A DNA stretch of 64,000 nt, from assembly GCA_032622095.1 (NCBI GenBank), contig CP136062.1, positions 5,640,001 through 5,704,000 on the forward strand, read 5' to 3'. Position numbers and translations under genes: made by a program. A model generated the notes under the pieces. It saw only the letters and a list, made by a program, of their open reading frames with translations. It was not told the origin of the DNA and did not search any database. The stretch comes from Siphonodentalium dalli. Its lineage: Eukaryota; Mollusca; Scaphopoda; Gadilida; Siphonodentaliidae. Below, piece after piece: positions 36,290-45,749 of the stretch (within the stretch, counting starts at the first letter, position 1; each line of letters begins with the position of its first letter).

Positions 36290-38050
36290 GTCCAATGTCA
36301 AGCAGAATAGCATCGACCATTCAATTGTACAGGGTGCGTGTCCACATTTGGTTATAACACCATCAATGTTCGGATTTGGCATAGAAATGAACCATGTGTT
36401 TGTTTCCAAATGACTAGTGAACGGGTAATCTCGGTTGGGATTTTCTGTTGCTAACGAAGAAGTTGAGAGATACAAGCAATCCGTCAGTTAAACCGAAACG
36501 CACAGTCAAATACTAACTGACTGTTCACCCAATGCCTTGACTCATTGGATGTGCCGATAATGTTCACCACAACATAGCAACTTTGGATGGCAGGGGGGGG
36601 GGCTACAATGGAATATGGATGATTGAAATTTCTACACTCATGATTCTACCGCCACTGACCGTGATATGTGATCATGAGACAAAAGCGATTGAGGGTTGAT
36701 GAGCTCGTGATTGATAAAGGAGTGTCCATCTCTAAATATGTTGATGTTATTTGCAAATGAATATATATTCAATATCAAACTGAAAACTTCTTCGTTTGGC
36801 TACACCCTACACCCTCCCATCTTATCAAAGCACGGATCACATGTGGCCCTCGGCATGTTTGTTCAGTAAGAGTGAAACACCTAGCTCGAACTGGTCAGGT
36901 TTCATGCACAGTGATTGCTCGCTGGACGGCACTGACCGCTGAGAAATCAGATGTTCTGTTCCTTCCCATCATCTACACTACACTCATGTCTGTTGAGGAA
37001 CGTAGATTGAACACCCAAACCCCATGTATCCCTTTCGACCAGATTTTGTGGTTCAAGGCGGTAGCACAATAACCTCTAAGTCGATGAACATAATGTGTTG
37101 GCTCGGAGGAGTTCATACTGTAGTGAGCTTCGTGGGGAGTATCGCCCCGATGATGAAGGTGTTGGTAAAGTGACCCATGATATACTGAAAGGCAGTGTCG
37201 ATGGTCTTACTTGATCTCTAACTAGTTGATAATGCGCTTTTCAATAAGTTGATTGCTGAATATTCGACTTCTAGAACAAAATCAAATATTCACAGAAGGG
37301 AATTGAGACCATTCTTGGTACCGAAGCTCTTCCCCATAACTAAAAGTGAAGTGGATCAAAAACTCAACATACAAGGACGTAGCCATGCATTCTCTGACGT
37401 AAGTCCGAACAAAGTATGGCTCGAGTTGCACCGTGTTTGATGGTTTGGTCGTAGCTCGTCTATTAAAGATCACGAGCACAGCCGGCGATCTGCAAAACGT
37501 GCCGACGTTCGGGTGACTGAAAAAACAGTGAGCGACAATAACCAGCAAATTTTCCTCCCAAATGAGAGAAACAAAAGTCAGTTCATCAAATTGAGGGGCG
37601 CCTCTTATCGGATAATAGGCTCGCAGTTCACTGTAGTGGTGACGTTGATACTATGATAGTTTCTCGTGTTCTGGAGTTTGAATCGCATGGAAGACATATC
37701 ATGGTTATCGCGGACGATACAGATCTGATTCTTCTTTTGAATCGTCACTGGAAATAGAACATGGCCGACAATCTTATGCTCGGAAGTCTGACAAAGGTGG
37801 TGCTGCCATATAGCGAGTCGGCGACACCGTGTGCAAGGCTGGAATGTTCACAACTTCCCAAATCCTGTTTGCACATGTATGGGGATGCTGTGATACCACT
37901 TCTGTATTATTCGGACATGGGGACACGAGTATGCTCAGAACGAAAGTCTGCTGAAGTTAGCAAAAATATTACTCATGCAGGAGTCTAGTGCAAATCAGAA
38001 ACCATTGGCTAGGCCAAAATCTATTTCATACTCAAGATGGGATCCTTGAT
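36290..38050 (+). pseudogene. Decayed uncharacterised protein gene with 'DTD' and 'CDTTS' blocks
   Basis: Frames stitched along the plus strand give collinear conserved pieces: 'IVQGACPHLVITPSMFGFGI' (about 36325-36385); 'ADNVHHNIATLDG' (about 36550); 'TPCIPFDQILWFKAVAQ' (37022-37072); 'MNIMCWLGGVHTVVSFVGSI' (37084-37143); 'VTHDILKG' and 'LVDNALFNKLIAEY' (37165-37262); 'SSIKDHEHSRRSAKRADV' then 'VTEKTVSDNNQQIFLPNERN' (37455-37575); 'CSGDVDTMIVSRVLEFESHG' then 'ADDTDLILLLNRHW' (37632-37752); and 'ILFAHVWGCCDTTSVLFGHG' (37862-37921). I recognise this as an uncharacterised metazoan family in which D/E-A/V-D-T, DTD and GCDTTS blocks form a likely acidic active site. That is memory and inference. 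At least six frameshifts and several stops break it, so it is dead. It is related to, but not the same subfamily as, the gene at 13.9-15.6 kb. Confidence 0.75.
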
Positions 38051-38359
38051 ATATAACAACCAGACCAGATGGCAGGCAGATAACATACCGATTATCTCGA
38101 TTACACCAGTCACTCGGCCAAGTGAACATGGTACCACTCTGATTGTATTAGTGACTGGGAAATCATGCATGTCCAGTATTGTCCACTACAAGTTATCTTT
38201 TAACAACAATATCATATACACTTGTGGCCATGGCCATGTCATTGTTGACACATTTGAAAATCAACATTCCACTTTTTTCCGATATTTGAACGAAATGCAA
38301 GTCGGCCCAAATTCCTGTTCGTATCTACCCACATAGGTCCTGAATCCCACTCAATGTTT

Positions 38360-38605
38360 TATTTAAAGGTACCGATTCCAACAACAACATTTTAAGAATC
38401 CCCTTCATGCAGTTATCGGAATCGATTAATTGCCGAAAATAATGCTAACCGCTGTCAAATATGGTATAAAATTGCCCGAAATTGTTATAGTTATCAACAT
38501 GTTGGACCACGTTTGGACTTGTTATAAACAGAAAGCCGATTCATTTTAGAGTTATCCATCTTCATCCGCAATTTGGTCCGATACCGACAACTCGTCGACT
38601 CTTTA
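38360..38605 (+). repeat. Diverged direct repeat, right copy
   Basis: The partner of 34400-34630. The shared ends 'aatttggtcc' and 'actcgtcgact' stop at about 38600. The pair could be remnants of long direct terminal repeats around the decayed gene or two members of a dispersed family; nothing here decides. Confidence 0.7.
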
Positions 38606-38890
38606 CTAGACCAGTAATACTCGATTGCAAAAAATAATAGATTTAAAACATCCATTTCTAATAAATCTGGCCTTTGATTGGTGGGTGGAATCTAATACTT
38701 CTGACCGCCCAATCCATATAAATAAAAATTGACGGCCGCTTAATAGGATTGTGCATTTTAACTGATATTCAATCTGCACACCAAAAGAAAAAAGGTGCAG
38801 TATCTCTTAATATCACATTCCTCATTCAATAATCTCCAAACAGTATATCTACTTTCAATCGTAGTTACACGTCACACCGACCCCACCATT
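38606..38890. other. Gene-free spacer
   Basis: No feature recognised between the direct repeat and the tandem duplication. Confidence 0.35.
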
Positions 38891-38895
38891 TGCCA

Positions 38896-39033
38896 ATTGT
38901 AATCCTTCTTTGCTGCTGCCATATTGCAACTGCTAAATTTTGTTTAAAAGTTATAGAAAAAATGTACATCCTTCTTTGCTGCTGCTATATTGCAACTGCT
39001 GAATTTTCTTTAAAAGTTATAGAAACAATAGCC
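38896..39033 (+). repeat. 69-bp tandem duplication
   Basis: Two nearly identical copies of 'atccttctttgctgctgc' followed by 'atattgcaactgct' and 'taaaagttatagaaa', at about 38900 and 38969. A 121-codon frame (38890-39255) runs through both copies; it has no recognised domain and I do not call it a gene. Confidence 0.88.
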
Positions 39034-39339
39034 CAACACCCACAGTCATCTCTGGTTGTTTTTTGCTATCATCGGTCTACACATATATCGAGCAGACATC
39101 CGTATCGAATCTACATCTTCGTTAAACCGATTATAGCCCATGGTGTAATCGGTGCATCGATCTCAGTCGTAACGTCGCTAATGAATCCATGTGTCAAACG
39201 TCAACCGAAATTGCAGGACAAATGTGACCGAGCTCAATTATTTTATGCTAAATAGTTCATGGGTAATATAATGCATGCATCTTAGTTTTCTGGTACAGTT
39301 TATGGTCGCGGTGTTTACATTACGCATATGTGCCCAACA

Positions 39340-39455
39340 TTTCGCCACATGGTGTCAAAAGGAATTATATCGCCTTGTTGCATTCCATTTTATGTGACCA
39401 TGTTTTCGCCACATGGTGTCAAGAGGGATTATATCACATCGTAGCATTCCGTATA
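39340..39455 (+). repeat. 67-bp tandem duplication
   Basis: 'tcgccacatggtgtcaa' begins two copies (about 39345 and 39412), each continuing 'ggattatatc' and 'gcattcc'. It directly abuts the hairpin at 39457. Confidence 0.85.
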
Positions 39456-39456
39456 G

Positions 39457-39552
39457 GATATTCCCCGAGCTGTCGGGCATTCGGAGAAATAATTCACCGA
39501 GGCGAAGCCGAGGTGATTATTTGGACGAATGGCCGACAGCGAGGGGAATATC
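39457..39552. repeat. 96-bp hairpin with 'gaggcgaagccgag' centre
   Basis: The arms 'gatattccccgagctgtcgg' and the complement ending 'gaggggaatatc' pair along about 40 bases with a few mismatches. The centre 'gaggcgaagccgag' resembles the 'gaggcgatagccgag' type centre of the 6.1-kb hairpin (there in reverse complement). The two hairpins probably belong to related structured elements. Confidence 0.88.
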
Positions 39553-39819
39553 TGGCTTAATCCTCAGTATTTAAAGAATAACAAGAAGAAATTTAATTTT
39601 ACCTATAGTATTACTTTGAAATTTGTCAATAACATTACAATGTATGATATATTCAACTAAAAGTCAATAAAAGTTTTAACAAAAAATGTGAACACGACCA
39701 TTAAACAATTTCCTAATCTGTCAGACAAATAAAGAATTGTACGCAAATTCAGTTGCCACTTTAAATAGTGATCTGGAGATTTGGAATTAAAATTGTCATT
39801 AAAAATGTGTCAATCGCCA

Positions 39820-39850
<31 letters not shown>

Positions 39851-40900
39851 CCCCATGAAATATGGCCAATCCTGCTATATATCCTACTTAGCTGTGCATT
39901 TATAAACCAATATGAACACAATATTTATGACTCACATTATGTTATATCTCAGATAACACATGGGCGGAAGTCTAATTGACACCAGTGCATATGTGCATGG
40001 ACACCTTCCAGTTACAACAAACATTTAATTTGCTTGGCCTGATACTGCTCGTCCTCGCTGCATTGTCACAAATCAAAATTGTCGCATTGAGTTGGTATGC
40101 ACTGAGCCGCGTTGACAATCCAGTTATGATGAGTGGTTATCGGGATATCAGTTATAGGTAGCCCCAAACATGATATTGCCTTTGTCGCCGATTAGCTTAC
40201 CCCACGCTTTAATCTAATTAATTAACACGTCGTTCTCGGGCGCATTTGTAAATTGAATGTGAGAAGAGTGAATTTTGTCAGTAAAACGTGACGTGACCAA
40301 ACTCCGCATTCGAACAGGGAATGAAGTAATTTTCGAAACTTTCTGTGTCGACGTTATCTAAATGGATATTACATAGTTATATGTTATCAGCATGGCGTTC
40401 ATTTTATAAGGGAAATAAACATCACAAGCACCCGGAGGTAAATGACAATCCAGCCGATGATCAAACTGATGTTTTCCGTTAATATTGGAATAAAACAATC
40501 TTTCGATGAGTCGTTTTCGTATTGTACTGTTTATCTGATTTATTTCCATGAATTCGAAGTTTGATTTACAAGGAGTTCTTGACCAACGTAAGTTATCGAA
40601 TGAGGTTTATTTACTATAAATATATAGTAGTCGTTACCCGTATAAAACGATCTTCAATTTCAGCATTTTGATATCAAATTCTTAACATTTTATTAAAATC
40701 CATGTAATCAACGTAACTAATCCACTTAAGTTATAGTGTGGTGTACCCGACATTACGAACTGATTTGGACTATCAACATTTAAATATTTAGCATTTACCA
40801 GAAAATTATATCGTGCGAGTGATTCCGTGTTATAAGAAGGCTCCACCTTCGTAAGTTTTTCATTATTAGAACAAGTCTCAAATACAATGCAAATGTGTCG
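39553..40900. other. Gene-free; 29-base C run at 39820-39848
   Basis: Contains a homopolymer of 29 cytosines, likely length-variable. No gene or ordered repeat otherwise. The 63-codon minus-strand frame near 40.4 kb is unsupported. Confidence 0.6.
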
Positions 40901-40904
40901 TTAA

Positions 40905-41060
40905 AGATACGGGCGGTGTTGGCGGTGGGTATGCTGTAAAAAAAATCCCATCCGTCAAAAACCGCCATAAATAGTGAAATATAGACATACTTTGTTCTTA
41001 TAGCAATCAGAAATATGACATAAGCAGTATGTTATTGTCGATTTCTTCCCCTTTGGCATG
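40905..41060 (+). repeat. Dispersed repeat ('aaaaccgccataaa'), copy 1
   Basis: Shares with 62715-62880, in order: 'gtgttggcg-tgggtat', 'aaaaccgccataaa', 'ttgttctt', 'caatca-aaata' and 'agtatgttatt/agcatgttgtt'. Both copies are followed by 'atgtaa-caaa' words. Class unknown. Confidence 0.72.
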
Positions 41061-41109
41061 TAAACAAAAGCAAAACATGTTACGTTTTCTGGCTTTTGTT
41101 TAGATCCGG

Positions 41110-41970
41110 ATATGGTAAACATAAAGAGCGTTATTTATTACTGTTTTCCTGATATGGAAATAATAAAGAGCGTTTATATCATTGTGTATGAATAACCAAT
41201 CGAATTGCTCTGTGTTATGTAAGCAGAGCACAACTTGTGTGTGTTTACGTACACCATCGTACGAAAATATAGTCGAATTTCATCAACTAATACAACCAGT
41301 ATTAAACATATTTCGCAATAAATATGTTTTGAATGTTTGATACGCATAATGGCTTTTCGTGGATATGTTCAGATTATCGCAACACCGCGAAAAAGACAAA
41401 TTAAAACATATATAATGGTAGTATTTGTTATCAGCATCAGTTTGCCCTAACATCATCAGAGAAATTCAGTAGGACCCAACCGCATCATAGCAGATTAGCA
41501 GGACCACTTGACCGGGTGGAATATATTTTTTCTAGTCCGAATTGTCTAATTCCGAAATTACCAATTTCACATTCCGGTTTGTAACTGTTTTCTTTATGTT
41601 CTGGCGGAATCGACGATTATAAAATAATTTACACCCCCCCCCCCCCCAAATAAGTGAATTCTTTAACTATTTCTAGGCTACAGCTTCCATACTTGAATGT
41701 GGGGAGATTTTTCGACCATTTCTTCGTGAAAATCATTATTATTATTTTTGTTTGTATTGACTTGAAGCTTCCAAGCTTCTGCATAATCGACAAAGGCGAG
41801 GAGAGCCCCAGTGATATACCGGCTTTGTGTGCTCTGAAAATAAATGTTAATATAACATATATTTTTCAGCTGTTTTAAATTTTTCGCACACAAGTGAGAG
41901 AGAAACGCTCTTTATTCATACCACACCATGAATGTATTAACAAGGAACGCTCTTTATTGTTCAATGCCAA
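41110..41970. mobile_element. Candidate element bounded by paired, inverted 'ataaagagcg' motifs
   Basis: 'ataaagagcg' occurs at 41121 and 41163, exactly 42 bases apart. Its reverse complement 'cgctctttat' occurs at 41906 and 41948, again exactly 42 apart. The two pairs face each other across 740 bp, giving a symmetric sub-terminal repeat layout such as short non-autonomous DNA elements show. Inside are one copy of the 'atatgttcagattatcg' repeat (41361-41560), a C run at 41634-41647 and a 74-codon frame without motif. Outer boundaries and target duplication were not resolved. Confidence 0.5.
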
Positions 41971-42254
41971 AGAAGTTGGGGAACCGAACTTTCTCAATTC
42001 AATCTCTTGAACTAGGCTATGTGCGGCATACAGAGGCCTTATACGAATATAACAAACGCGAGCATAATTTAGACCTTCAAACCACTTATTCCCATAATCA
42101 CACTGGTAACTTAAATAATAAATCTAATAAATATATTGTTTGTTCGCAACCAAATTACGACACTGACTTAGCATATGTGGCGTTGAGCAATGCATTTGCT
42201 ATGCATATTGTCCAAACTCACACAATTTTAGCTTGTACATTGTTTTAATTCGTT

Positions 42255-42490
42255 GTGGAACTCACGGTACTATTTGTTAACAGCATCAGTTTGCCCTACC
42301 ATCATCAGAGCAATTCAGCAGGACCCAACCGCATCATAGCAGATAGGATAGGATAATTTTATTTATAATACACATATTAATAGTACAATAAATTAACACA
42401 TAACTAGATCATAATTCAGTATATTGCTGGACCACTTGACCAGGGGTGATATATATTTTTCTAGTCCGAATTGTCTAACATTGATGTAAA
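42255..42490 (+). repeat. Dispersed repeat copy split by an about 80-bp insertion
   Basis: 42268-42344 ('cagcatcagtttgccctacc' through 'ccgcatcatagcagat') and 42425-42480 ('ctggaccacttgacc' through 'tagtccgaattgtcta') are the two halves of the sequence uninterrupted at 41425-41550. The insert (about 42345-42424) starts 'aggataggataattttattt', like 53878-53910, so it is a small element in its own right, probably the tail of a SINE-like unit. Confidence 0.78.
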
Positions 42491-43515
42491 ATTGTTGTTA
42501 TTACATTAAACAAATTCCACCCACCGTCTTTCTTAGTATCCCTATGATCATTATAATCACCTAAGACTGTTCAGTTTCTTATTTGATTGATTGATTGGTC
42601 ACACCAATTTTACATTCCGGTGTGTCAGCAAGTGGAGAACACAGCAAACAATGACTTGCGATTGTTATGACAATACCTGGGGAATATTTTAATATTCCAC
42701 AGTTATTGTTAAAATAATGCACACTTATTGTTTAAATAATCCACAGCTATTGTTACCAGTGGGCAATCGGCTGGATATTGTGCAAGGGAGAACAATAGAA
42801 AATATGGCGACTGTGGATTAAATTTGCTTATCGCACACTGTCATGCCTTTTCGCAGATATATCTATAGGGTTTGTTAAAGGGGACTTTAAGACAAAGGAA
42901 ATATAGTGTTACATCGATGTTAGAAAAATACACTTATTAGAAAACTCCCATCACCATTTATCACAGCTTTGGACCGGCTCATCAATAATTTGATGAAGCT
43001 GGTTCAAAGTTTTTTTTTTCTTGGTTCTTCGATATTGTCCATTGAAAGCCTGGTGGATTCCATAATCGGAAACTCAGTTGTTACATTGCAATCACAATTG
43101 CATTGATTATTCACTTGCGAACACACATAGCAGGGCCATATATATGACACAAGGTATTAGACCAGATACGAACCCTCACACTGAGTTAGCCAATTAATCT
43201 ATAGGCCTAAACAATGTCTCGTCATAATTATAATGGGCGTCGCGCCAGGAGGATTTCCACACGGAAGCAGTCAGCGTTAAAGATAAACATAAAGTCATAT
43301 AGGGTTAAACAAGGTTTCCGGGACACATGATTATATGTTGTTACTCAATTTAGAAAACATGACACTAACTAGTGCATGACACCTATTATAGTATATTATA
43401 TAGAAACATGTACAACGATTATAAGATTTCATAATTGGTGACAACTGCATTGTAACATTAACGACGAGACAATTGATGGGTGGAAATACATAGATATAAT
43501 GCTAAATGTTAATAG
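42491..43515. other. Gene-free stretch
   Basis: Only small local repetition: 'acagttattgtt', 'cacttattgttt' and 'cagctattgtt' around 42698-42755 in three loose copies. No gene seen. Confidence 0.4.
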
Positions 43516-43517
43516 CT

Positions 43518-43600
43518 GGGCCGACTGCGTGTGAGGCCCGACTTCTCCTGAGCCGACTTCTCCGGGGCCGACTTTGTTTTGGGCCGACTTCTCCTGTATT
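43518..43600 (+). repeat. 'gggccgacttctcctg' minisatellite, five copies
   Basis: Five consecutive degenerate units of 14-18 bp built on 'ggccgacttctcc', markedly more GC-rich than the surroundings. A minus-strand frame across it reads a Val-Gly-Pro-Gly-Glu repeat by chance. Confidence 0.8.
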
Positions 43601-45745
43601 CGCTGATCCGATGGTCGGGAAATGATCGCTTTACTATAGTGGTATTGGAAAAACGATAGCCTAATAAAAGTATCTATAGATAATTCTAATAGATGCTTAG
43701 GATTAGAAGAATGGAGTTCACAAATATGCATACATAGCTTACCTGCTTATCTCAGTTGTTGTGTTCATATTTCACATCACGAATTTTTATCACTTTCAAT
43801 TGAACTGGCCCCGCAGTGTGACTATTGCTAGAACTTTGCCTAAATTGCTGGCGATGGACCAAAGTTCTAACTGCATGGAATATTGCGTTGTATTTCCGAC
43901 ATTGAATACAAACGGGAGCGAAAGAGGGGTCAAAAGTTTGAAAAGAAAGATGGCTCACCTAATTCCTCTCGTCTGTATAAGTGTATTCAGTTTGGTGCGT
44001 TTAGAATCGTCGTAGTCGTTGGGCGTTGTCCGTGGTGACAGGTCTGATGATAGATGAAGTAGTTGGATTCGGCCAACCGTCCTAAATAAGATATGAAGTC
44101 ACTGTCGACTTGCTCCACTGGCGATCAAACAACAAGAGAGAGAGAGATAGAGAGAGTCCTGTATTCATACGCACCATGATATGGCCATTTATGAGTACTT
44201 TTTTCGCTCATCTCGTGCATCCACCCAGCGCCTTGGATTATATCACCTGATGTCGTGACCTTTCACGTGATCTTTCACAACAACAATAGTCAACCAATAC
44301 ATGTGCACAGTCCATGTGTTTTTCGTACCTCAACATTCATCACACTATTGTCGTTATTTATTTTGTCATATGTTCTCAATAAAAGGTAAACTACCACTAG
44401 CAATGAACTTAAATTGTAAATCAATATTCACTGTTCTCATTTGCATTACCAGTAATCGAAAGTCACAGCAACTTTTTTGTTCCGATTACGACAATAATGC
44501 TTTAGGCCCACCGATCCTATTGGCAACAATCGTGCTCCCCAAAATTCAAAATTACAGCGTCGTATTAGTTAATAATTGGCGATGTCACAAAATCAGATAT
44601 AGCCTATATACGACTCAAAGAGTCTGTGGTTCGTTATAATCCCATTGTAAATGTACACCATTCATATACTGCTGCGAGTTTTACCGATGCATCGCCTTCA
44701 TATTTAAAGAATTGTGCCAGACCATTTATTTAGCGTGCGAACAGCACCATCTAACGGCTTGTGTTCGGAGGTACCACTATTTAGTCTCATTGTGTACCAT
44801 AATCATTCAATGCTAGTGCGGACCATCTTAAATACACTCGTACCTGTATAGAGTGTATTTACGACAATCAAGCGCCACCTAGATAGTTTGTGCAATGGTC
44901 TCACGATGCTATATGTTATTCTATGTTTTAATTGCATGGGTGTGGGGCGCCGTAAGACGTCGATATTGGCATATTATTGGGCACTGAAATCTGTTTGCAT
45001 ATTGATCCAAGATAATTAGTATTAATCTCACTGTCCAATGCGGATGCATAATTCCCGGACAAAGGAATAGCAGTGAGTCCTTTGACCAGGAATAAGATAG
45101 AGTTCCTTTCCAACTGCCGAACGTTTTGGACGCGATGTGACTATGTTGTGATGTTTTCTTTGTCGTGTGTATAGAAGTCTTGAAATTTCAACTTCGGGGA
45201 GGGATCAGTTATTCCCAGATTACAGTGATCGGAGTGTTACATGTCAAGATGACGCCGAGATCAAGACACGACATTCGAGTTTCAAGACGATTTTTACGAA
45301 GTTATTAGCATTACCTAATAGTTGACTGGTTCAAACGCCCACTCTTAAATTGGTCTTAGTTACAGTTATTTTGTTACACATAACAAGTACATTATGATGG
45401 TCCTAGCAGACAGTCGTACACTAAGTTAAAGTCAAGTTGGAACTAAAATCTTTATTTTCCGGAAATAAATAAATTATTGTGTGGACAGCTTAGCTATCAA
45501 GTAATGGCTTATATGGCTAGAAATAAGACGAAGCCGTCCAACAAATAGTAGAAATGTTGTTTTCCGTGGAAATTAAAGTCACAGAGGAACTGTTCATCAC
45601 CAGGTTCAGTGTAGTCTTGTTTAGTGATTATATATGGCATTATATTTGCTTTTGTTCAGTGTTTTAGTGTATTTGGTGTTTTAGTGTTTATGCTTGTTCG
45701 TGCATTGTTTGGTCTAAGTCTGATTGTTCGCATAGTATAATGTTT
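43601..45745. other. Gene-free; second copy of the 290-410 repeat
   Basis: 44330-44455 matches the dispersed repeat at 290-410. A (ga)n tract lies at about 44137-44157. Frames of 84 and 112 codons at 43.8 and 44.3 kb carry no recognised motif. Confidence 0.45.
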
Positions 45746-45749
45746 GAAA

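Noticed and set aside
38890-39255. 121-codon frame
   Set aside because: It starts in a 69-bp tandem duplication, has no recognised domain, and lies among dead elements.
43429-43731. 100-codon minus-strand frame with a Gly-Pro-Gly-Glu repeat
   Set aside because: Explained by the 43518-43600 minisatellite.
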